The notes under the pieces were generated by a model. It searched no databases and was not told the DNA's origin. It worked only from the letters and a program-made list of their open reading frames with translations. A DNA stretch of 64,000 nucleotides from Clostridium sp. AN503 (lineage in GTDB: Bacteria; Bacillota; Clostridia; Lachnospirales; Lachnospiraceae). Where the stretch lies: the NCBI RefSeq assembly GCF_040719375.1, contig NZ_JBFDTP010000002.1, forward strand, positions 1,054,001-1,118,000, read 5' to 3'. The position numbers and the translations under genes are program-made. Shown here piece by piece: positions 59,057 through 64,000 of this stretch (position 1 is the stretch's first letter; the number at the start of each line of letters is the position of its first letter).

Positions 59057-59266
59057 ATGCCGCTTACAATGATGCCGGCCGGAGAGGTGAGCAGGATTCA
59101 CAGAGTTGGTGGAAACGACGAGACCAGGAGATTCCTTGAAAATCTGGGATTTGTTTCCGGAACGGAGATTACAGTCATATCAGCGATCGGAGGGAACGTG
59201 ATCGTGAACGTTAAGGACTCCAGGGTCGCGGTCAATGAGGATATGGCGCGGCACATTATGGTTTAG
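59057..59266 (+). CDS. feoA: FeoA-type ferrous iron transport protein 1
   Basis: A 69-residue SH3-like FeoA protein (VGGNDETRRFLENLGFVSGT, ITVISAIGGNVIVNVKDSRV). It binds the cytosolic side of FeoB and supports ferrous iron uptake. The frame opens at a TTG (59036), but ATG 59057 follows GAGGGTGA. It lies first in the operon, directly under the iron-type operator. Two feoA genes precede one feoB here. Confidence 0.92.
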   Translation: MPLTMMPAGEVSRIHRVGGNDETRRFLENLGFVSGTEITVISAIGGNVIVNVKDSRVAVNEDMARHIMV

Positions 59267-59328
59267 GATATCATTTTATGGATGCCGTATCATATGAGAG
59301 ATCAGTCATAAGGAAGGGGATATAAGCG

Positions 59329-59547
59329 ATGACGTTAGGTGATGCAGAGGTTGGAAGCACCGTTATGGTAAAGAAGATCACAGGTGACGGCGCGTACAAG
59401 CGGCGGATTATGGATATGGGGATCACGAAGGGAAGCGAGCTTTATATCAGGAAGCTGGCGCCGCTTGGCGATCCGGTGGAGATCACCGTGAGGGGGTATG
59501 AGCTTTCTTTGAGAAAGAACGACGCTCAGTGTGTGGAAGTGGAGTAA
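59329..59547 (+). CDS. feoA: FeoA-type ferrous iron transport protein 2
   Basis: A 72-residue FeoA, distinct from the first (VGSTVMVKKITGDGAYKRRI, DMGITKGSELYIRKLAPLGD, the C-terminal GYELSLRKNDAQCVEVE). The conserved M-G-I-x-x-G-x-x-L/I segment and final strand are typical. GGAAGGGG lies before the ATG. It is probably the partner of FeoB, since its sequence is closer to the canonical FeoA; the first copy may have a separate role. Confidence 0.92.
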   Translation: MTLGDAEVGSTVMVKKITGDGAYKRRIMDMGITKGSELYIRKLAPLGDPVEITVRGYELSLRKNDAQCVEVE

Positions 59548-59611
59548 GACCTGATCATATTGTTTGAAAAAATGAACAGAGAAAAGAACGGCTCATGGGA
59601 GGAGAAAAGAG

Positions 59612-61798
59612 ATGGCGATAAAGATTGCACTTGCCGGAAACCCGAACTGTGGAAAGACCACAATGTTCAATGCGCTGACCGGGGCAAACCAGTATGTTGG
59701 AAACTGGCCGGGGGTTACCGTAGAGAAAAAAGAAGGAAGGTTAAAGTCAAAAGGGAAACATGAGGACGTCATCGTGACGGACCTGCCGGGAATTTACTCC
59801 CTTTCTCCGTACACATTGGAGGAAGTGGTAAGCCGTGATTACCTCCTGAAGGAGGATCCGGATGTGATCGTGAACCTGGTGGATGCGACGAATATCGAGA
59901 GGAACTTATACTTGACCACCCAGCTGGTTGAGACCGGGATCCCGGTTGTGATCGCTCTGAATATGACGGACCTTCTGGAAAAGAGAGAGATCAGGATCGA
60001 TACGGAGCGCTTATCCATGCTTATGGGCTGTCCGGTCATCGAGACATCTGCTCTGAAGCAGACAGGTCTTGACCGGCTGATCGACGAGGCTGTGGTTGTT
60101 GCAAAGAAGCGCACTGCCGACGTACCGGGGGAGATTTTTTCAAAGGAGATGGAGCGCGCAATCGCTGAAATACAGGATGCGTTGCCGTCAGAGCTTGCAG
60201 AGAACCAGAAAAGGTGGTATGCTGTTAAGTTACTGGAGAACGACAGCAAAGTGGTGGAGAGCATACAGCTTTCCGGTGCTGGAAGGACTGCTGTGGAAAA
60301 GGTGAGAAAAGCACTGGAGCAGCAGCGCGATGATGATATGGAAAGTATTGTAACCGATGAGCGTTACCGATATATCCAGAAGATCGTCTCCACTTCCGTG
60401 AAAAAAGGAAAAAACAAGATGACGGTCTCCGATAAGATCGATCAGGTGGTGACCAACCGGATCCTGGGAATCCCGATCTTTGTGGCCGTGATGTTTGTGG
60501 TTTATTACATATCTGTTACTACCATCGGTACTCTTGTGACTGACTGGACCAACGACACCTTTGTGGGGGCGGTCCAGGGAGTTGTGGGTGATTTCCTTGT
60601 GAGCGTGGGTACCAGCGATGTGATCCAGAGCCTTGTGGTGGATGGTGTGATCGGCGGTGTTGGAGCGGTGCTGGGCTTTGTGCCTCAGATGGCGATCCTG
60701 TTTTTATTCCTCTCCATCCTGGAGGACTGCGGCTACATGGTGCGTATCGCATTTGTTATGGACCGCGTATTCCGCCATTTCGGGCTTTCCGGAAAGAGCT
60801 TTATCCCGCTGCTGATCTCTTCCGGCTGCGGTATTCCCGGGATCATGGCGTCCAGGACGATCGAGCAGGACAACGACAGACGCCTTACGATCATGACGGC
60901 TACGTTTATCCCCTGCGGCGCGAAGCTGCCGGTCATCGCTCTGATGGGCGGCGTTATGGCGGGTTACGCTACGGGGAGCTATGAGGCAGGCGGTTTGATC
61001 GCCCCGGCCATGTATTTTATCGGGATTGCGGCAGTTCTGGTTTCTGCGATCATGCTGAAGAAAACAAAACCGTTTTCCGGCAAACCGGCCCCGTTTGTCA
61101 TGGAGCTTCCGCAGTACCATCTTCCGTCTGTAAAGACCGTGCTTCTGCATGTGTGGGAGAGGCTGAAAGGGTTTATCATTAAGGCAGGTACGATCCTGTT
61201 CCTGGCCTGTGTCGTTATGTGGTTCCTGGGCGGTTTCGGGTTTACTGAGGGCGGCTTCGGTATCGTGGAGGACAGTGCAGATAGTCTGCTGGCATTAGTC
61301 GGCGGCGCGATTGCGCCTCTGTTTGCACCCCTGGGATTTGGCGGATGGCAGCCTGTGGCAGCCTCCCTGTCCGGTTTTACGGCAAAAGAAGCGATCGTGT
61401 CGACCATGGGCGTGCTTGCCAATGTGGCAGGTGACACCGAGGATGCGGTAACCGTTGCTCAGGCGGTACAGATGTGGTTCCCGACCACTCTGGCGGCATT
61501 TTCCTTCCTTCTGTTCAACATGCTGGATTCACCGTGTCTTGCGGCGATCGCTACCATGGCACAGCAGCTTCAGTCCAGAAAATGGTTTTGGTTTGCGATC
61601 CTGTTCCAGAACATCTTTGCATACATGGTATGCTTAAGTGTATACCAGATCGGTTCCTTTGTAATGGGAGGTGCATTTGGACTGGGTACTGTTGCGGGGA
61701 TCGCGGTGGCGCTGGTGATTCTGTTCATGCTGTTCAGGCCAGATCCATATAAGGATCAGAAAACTTCTTACAGGAGTTCTGTTCAGGCAGCGTCTTAG
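59612..61798 (+). CDS. feoB: Ferrous iron transport protein B
   Basis: A 728-residue FeoB. The N-terminal G-domain has G1 GNPNCGKTT (9-17), G3 DLPGIYSL and G4 NMTD, followed by a helical GDI-like domain, then gate regions and about ten transmembrane segments (LFLFLSILEDCGYMVRIAFV, CGAKLPVIALMGG). The CGxKLP motif and the GxGCxxPG motif (SSGCGIPGIMAS) are conserved. GGAGGAG lies before the start. It moves Fe2+ into the cell under anoxic conditions. Confidence 0.97.
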   Translation: MAIKIALAGNPNCGKTTMFNALTGANQYVGNWPGVTVEKKEGRLKSKGKHEDVIVTDLPGIYSLSPYTLEEVVSRDYLLKEDPDVIVNLVDATNIERNLYLTTQLVETGIPVVIALNMTDLLEKREIRIDTERLSMLMGCPVIETSALKQTGLDRLIDEAVVVAKKRTADVPGEIFSKEMERAIAEIQDALPSELAENQKRWYAVKLLENDSKVVESIQLSGAGRTAVEKVRKALEQQRDDDMESIVTDERYRYIQKIVSTSVKKGKNKMTVSDKIDQVVTNRILGIPIFVAVMFVVYYISVTTIGTLVTDWTNDTFVGAVQGVVGDFLVSVGTSDVIQSLVVDGVIGGVGAVLGFVPQMAILFLFLSILEDCGYMVRIAFVMDRVFRHFGLSGKSFIPLLISSGCGIPGIMASRTIEQDNDRRLTIMTATFIPCGAKLPVIALMGGVMAGYATGSYEAGGLIAPAMYFIGIAAVLVSAIMLKKTKPFSGKPAPFVMELPQYHLPSVKTVLLHVWERLKGFIIKAGTILFLACVVMWFLGGFGFTEGGFGIVEDSADSLLALVGGAIAPLFAPLGFGGWQPVAASLSGFTAKEAIVSTMGVLANVAGDTEDAVTVAQAVQMWFPTTLAAFSFLLFNMLDSPCLAAIATMAQQLQSRKWFWFAILFQNIFAYMVCLSVYQIGSFVMGGAFGLGTVAGIAVALVILFMLFRPDPYKDQKTSYRSSVQAAS

Positions 61799-61825
61799 TC
61801 TTTCCTGGCAGAGAAAGGTGATAGA

Positions 61826-62014
61826 ATGATAGTAGATATTGTGATTGCAGCCCTGATATTCGGGTACTGTGCATATGTGATCTACCGACAGCGCAAAGAC
61901 CGTCAGGCGGGCGGATGTACCGGCTGCTGCGGCAGCTGCGGAGGCTGCAGCCATGCCTGTACGCCAACACATGGAGTGCCGGCACATGGCGCAGCTGACG
62001 GAAAAAGGAGCTGA
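61826..62014 (+). CDS. FeoB-associated Cys-rich membrane protein
   Basis: A 62-residue protein with one N-terminal transmembrane segment (IVDIVIAALIFGYCAYVIYR) and a Cys-rich tail with CTGCCGSCGGC and a His/Cys end. This arrangement is the FeoB-associated Cys-rich peptide found after feoB in many clostridia; it probably helps deliver or buffer iron at the inner face. It is 27 bp after feoB. Confidence 0.85.
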   Translation: MIVDIVIAALIFGYCAYVIYRQRKDRQAGGCTGCCGSCGGCSHACTPTHGVPAHGAADGKRS

Positions 62015-62019
62015 CGGTC

Positions 62020-62169
62020 ATGGGGAATTCGACAGGTTCCATGTTCTATATGGTGGTGATCCTTAGTGGAGCCTATCTGGCGGGAATGCTGCTTTTTGAA
62101 GGATATCGTTTCTTTAAGAAATGGCGGGACAGGAGACGGGACCGCCGGTTTGGCGAAGAGAAAGGCTAG
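62020..62169 (+). CDS. Small basic membrane protein in the feo operon
   Basis: A 49-residue protein (MGNSTGSMFYMVVILSGAYL as the start) with one transmembrane segment (about 8-28) and a strongly basic tail (KKWRDRRRDRR). AAGGAG lies 9 bp before the ATG and it begins 5 bp after the previous stop, so it is translated with the operon. I know of no family. It could be a scaffold or stabiliser of the Feo complex. Confidence 0.65.
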   Translation: MGNSTGSMFYMVVILSGAYLAGMLLFEGYRFFKKWRDRRRDRRFGEEKG

Positions 62170-62180
62170 AGGGGTACAGC

Positions 62181-62549
62181 GTGGCAAATGTGATTGTATT
62201 GCTTTTGGTTGTCATGCTTTTAGCGCTTGCGCTGAAAGGCACGATAAAGCATTTTAAGGGAGAAGGCCCCTGCTGCGGCGGAGGGGCCTGCGGCCTGCCT
62301 CCCACAGCGGAAAAGAAGCTGGAGCAGCCCGTTATGGAGAAGATGACGATCCATGTATCCGGCATGCACTGCCAGAATTGTGTGAATACCCTTACAAGAG
62401 CTATTGACAGGATTGACGGAGCATCCGCCAGAGTCAGTCTGAGCCGGCAACAGGCAGTTGTTTCCTGTGACCGGAAGATCGGCGAGAGTAGCCTGCGCAA
62501 AGCAGTGGAGGATGCCGGATATCAGGTGGTTTCCATAGAATCCCAGTAA
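62181..62549 (+). CDS. Membrane-anchored HMA metal-binding protein
   Basis: A 122-residue protein: an N-terminal transmembrane helix (about 2-20), a Cys-rich linker CCGGGACG and a C-terminal HMA domain with the metal motif GMHCQNC (C64 and C67). It starts with GTG, 6 bp after GAGGGG; an earlier open frame without ribosome site is rejected. HMA domains usually bind Cu or Zn, so in the feo operon it may link iron and copper handling. Confidence 0.82.
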   Translation: MANVIVLLLVVMLLALALKGTIKHFKGEGPCCGGGACGLPPTAEKKLEQPVMEKMTIHVSGMHCQNCVNTLTRAIDRIDGASARVSLSRQQAVVSCDRKIGESSLRKAVEDAGYQVVSIESQ

Positions 62550-62568
62550 AAGTTGCAGGAAAAACAAC

Positions 62569-62615
62569 TTGACATTTTCTCTGAGTTAGCGTATGATAAC
62601 TATGAGAATGATAAT
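62569..62615 (+). promoter_or_regulatory. Promoter and operators of the fur-like gene
   Basis: TTGACA (62569-62574) and TATGAT (62592-62597) have a 17-bp spacer. GTTAGCGTATGATAAC (62585-62600) covers the -10 exactly as in the feo promoter. A Fur-box-like TGAGAATGATAATCA follows at about 62603-62617. The two overlapping site types suggest control by more than one metalloregulator. Confidence 0.85.
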
Positions 62616-62671
62616 CAGTATTACATAACTGATTTTGCTGCCAGATGAAAATGTAAAGAGGAGGTTCGCTT

Positions 62672-62941
62672 ATGTCTGTTGAGGCAAAAAAAGGATTTAT
62701 TATACAGGAACTGAAAAAGAACGGATGCAGGATCACCAGTCAGAGACAGCTTTTGATCGATATTATTCTTCAGGATGAATGCAGCTGTTGTAAGGAGATC
62801 TATTACAGCGCGGCCAAGCTCGATCCGACCATTGGTATGGCAACGGTTTACCGCATGGTGAAGACCCTTGAGGATGCCGGGCTGATAAAGCGGAAAAATA
62901 TGTACCGCATTGATTGTGAGAGTGCAGCCGCCAGTGCATAG
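62672..62941 (+). CDS. Short Fur-like regulator (DNA-binding domain only)
   Basis: An 89-residue protein containing the Fur/PerR winged helix (NGCRITSQRQLLIDIILQDE, PTIGMATVYRMVKTLEDAGL) and almost nothing else. Full Fur proteins have about 140-150 residues with a C-terminal dimerisation and metal-binding domain, which is missing here. The segment DECSCCKEIYY has three cysteines near the start of the second helix. GGAGG lies before the ATG. No frameshift or second domain is visible after the stop. It may be a naturally short regulator; its partner and sensing mode are unknown. Confidence 0.8.
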   Translation: MSVEAKKGFIIQELKKNGCRITSQRQLLIDIILQDECSCCKEIYYSAAKLDPTIGMATVYRMVKTLEDAGLIKRKNMYRIDCESAAASA

Positions 62942-62985
62942 ATATGTGAAGTGACAGATTGGTCATAAGGATATTGCAGTAACGA

Positions 62986-63025
62986 AAACAGGATTTTCAG
63001 CGTAAAGCGAAGGTCCTGTTTTTTT
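62986..63025 (+). terminator. Terminator of the fur-like gene
   Basis: AAACAGGA pairs with TCCTGTTT and is followed by TTTTTTG. It separates the iron locus from the LysR gene. Confidence 0.85.
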
Positions 63026-63171
63026 GTTGGCACACCGGATTTTCTGCGGTCTTTTAATTCTGGTCTGAAAGGGAATCGCTTCTTGTTTTTGCAGGAATAA
63101 TAGCATATAATGAAAAATACGGAAGCAGTTTGTATCAATAAATAAAATACAGGGATTGGAAACAGATCAAG

Positions 63172-64000
63172 ATGGATATTACTGCAATTAAGTATTTTTT
63201 ATGTCTGGCAGAGTGCTTGAATTTTTCGGAGGCGGCAGAGCGGAATTATATCTCTCAGTCCTCATTCTCAAAAACCATCATAAAATTGGAGAAAGAGATC
63301 GGCGTAAAGCTGGTGGACCGGAAACATCATCCGATCGCTTTGACCAAGGGCGGGGAGTGCTTTTACCGGCATTTTAAAGCCATGGAGCCTGTGTATAGAG
63401 GAGCCATGGACGACCTGATGCGTTATTCGGACAACGAGGAGATCAGTGTGCTCATCTGTCCCAAATCTTACGCTTTTAAAGATGCGCTGAACGATTTTGT
63501 CATCAATACGGCAGGTGCCAGCGTTCGTTTTATGGAGACAACGAACTACAGGGAGATCATAGAAACCATGCTTTCAGGCGATTATACGTTCAGCATCAGT
63601 TCCCGTCCGCTGATCGTCCCTCCCCAGCTTAAGGTCACGGAATTGTATGACGACTCCCTTTATCTGGCTGTGCCCAGGGATTCTGTATTTGCGGGTAAGA
63701 AGATGGTCTCTTTGACAGAGCTGGATGGGGAAGTTCTGGTAGAAAGCAGCTTTTCCAAATGTCTTGTGGAAGAACTGATGGAACAGTTCCCATTCCGTCC
63801 CCGTCGGATCATACCGGACGACGGGACGGAAATGCGGCGGGAAGAGATGTTCCACAGGGTTATGGTAGGCGTGGGTGCCAGTATCAATCCGGGCAGAGAT
63901 ATTACCGCCTTTCGGGGAAGTAATATCGTCTGCGTACCGATCAAAGAAATGCTGGAATTCCCGGTGGTCCTGCTTGAGCAGGCAGGAGAACCGGATTCGC
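63172..64000 (+). CDS. LysR-type regulator (3' end cut by the window)
   Basis: An open frame runs from ATG 63172 to the right edge without a stop. It begins AIKYFLCLAECLNFSEAAER and continues NYISQSSFSKTIIKLEKEIG, the LysR helix-turn-helix, followed by a sensor domain (ELYDDSLYLAVPRDSVFAGK, MVGVGASINPGRDI). The upstream terminator means it is its own unit. Its regulated target lies outside the window. The frame agrees in phase throughout the 829 bp seen. Confidence 0.9.
   Translation, partial: MDITAIKYFLCLAECLNFSEAAERNYISQSSFSKTIIKLEKEIGVKLVDRKHHPIALTKGGECFYRHFKAMEPVYRGAMDDLMRYSDNEEISVLICPKSYAFKDALNDFVINTAGASVRFMETTNYREIIETMLSGDYTFSISSRPLIVPPQLKVTELYDDSLYLAVPRDSVFAGKKMVSLTELDGEVLVESSFSKCLVEELMEQFPFRPRRIIPDDGTEMRREEMFHRVMVGVGASINPGRDITAFRGSNIVCVPIKEMLEFPVVLLEQAGEPDS

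Noticed and set aside
1..64000. tRNA or rRNA genes
   Set aside because: No cloverleaf with a GTTCRANYC T-arm or conserved rRNA segment was noticed in either strand; a tRNAscan-SE run would be decisive.

Overview
The window looks like chromosomal DNA of an anaerobic gut Firmicute of the Lachnospiraceae (Clostridium cluster XIVa, in the range of Enterocloster, Hungatella or related clostridia). The grounds are strong AGGAGG ribosome binding sites, carbohydrate ABC transporters paired with LacI or YesM/YesN regulators, choline-binding-type cell-wall repeats, a flavodoxin next to a DUF3793 gene, a feoA-feoA-feoB locus with a Cys-rich FeoB-associated peptide, and PPi-type phosphofructokinase. Species cannot be named from sequence reading alone. 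Both ends cut through LysR-type regulator genes.

Layout. 0.2-2.6 kb: a two-headed MerR regulator and an ABC-2 exporter. 2.7-9.9 kb: an autoregulated LacI protein followed by a solute-binding protein, two permeases, an uncharacterised helical protein and a GH2 beta-glucuronidase. 10-18.1 kb: a GC-rich block on the minus strand with a 1,729-residue S-layer/cell-wall-binding surface protein and a MalT-like LuxR regulator, probably acquired. 18.5-22.1 kb: small accessory genes (MmcQ/YjbR, a GNAT-VOC fusion, an ACT protein, a NUDIX hydrolase, two unknowns). 22.4-31.7 kb: uronate catabolism (uxaC, LacI regulator, uxaA, IclR regulator, eda, kdgK, a second PfkB kinase, pfp). 32-37.6 kb: AraC and MerR regulators, a small membrane protein, a cell-wall-repeat protein and a CorA transporter. 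37.9-43.9 kb: DUF3793 plus flavodoxin, a Zn/Mn-type ABC importer and a Ktr-type potassium system. 43.9-54 kb: YesN/YesM two-component system divergent from a sugar ABC importer, a GH65 phosphorylase and a HAD phosphatase. 54.3-58.2 kb: an AT-rich toxin-immunity module. 59-63 kb: the iron locus (feoA, feoA, feoB, three small metal-related proteins, a short Fur-like regulator).

How it fits together. The beta-glucuronidase operon should release glucuronate inside the cell, and UxaC, UxaA, KdgK and Eda then take uronates to pyruvate and glyceraldehyde-3-phosphate; the reductases and mannonate dehydratase needed for the middle steps are not in the window. Two identical TGTAAGTACTTACA operators tie the LacI regulator gene and uxaA together. 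Three promoters (DUF3793/flavodoxin, feo, fur-like gene) share a GTTAGC-N4-SYTAAY-like operator and appear to form one iron regulon.

The most interesting items are: (i) a large secreted protein with four near-identical 411-bp internal repeats and a C-terminal papain-fold toxin-like domain, followed by two paralogous small genes that look like immunity genes; (ii) a family of three ~200-bp long hairpin elements whose arms are kept paired by compensatory changes and which have a readable orientation; (iii) the shared iron operator; and (iv) a LacI gene that has no canonical start codon in front of its DNA-binding domain.
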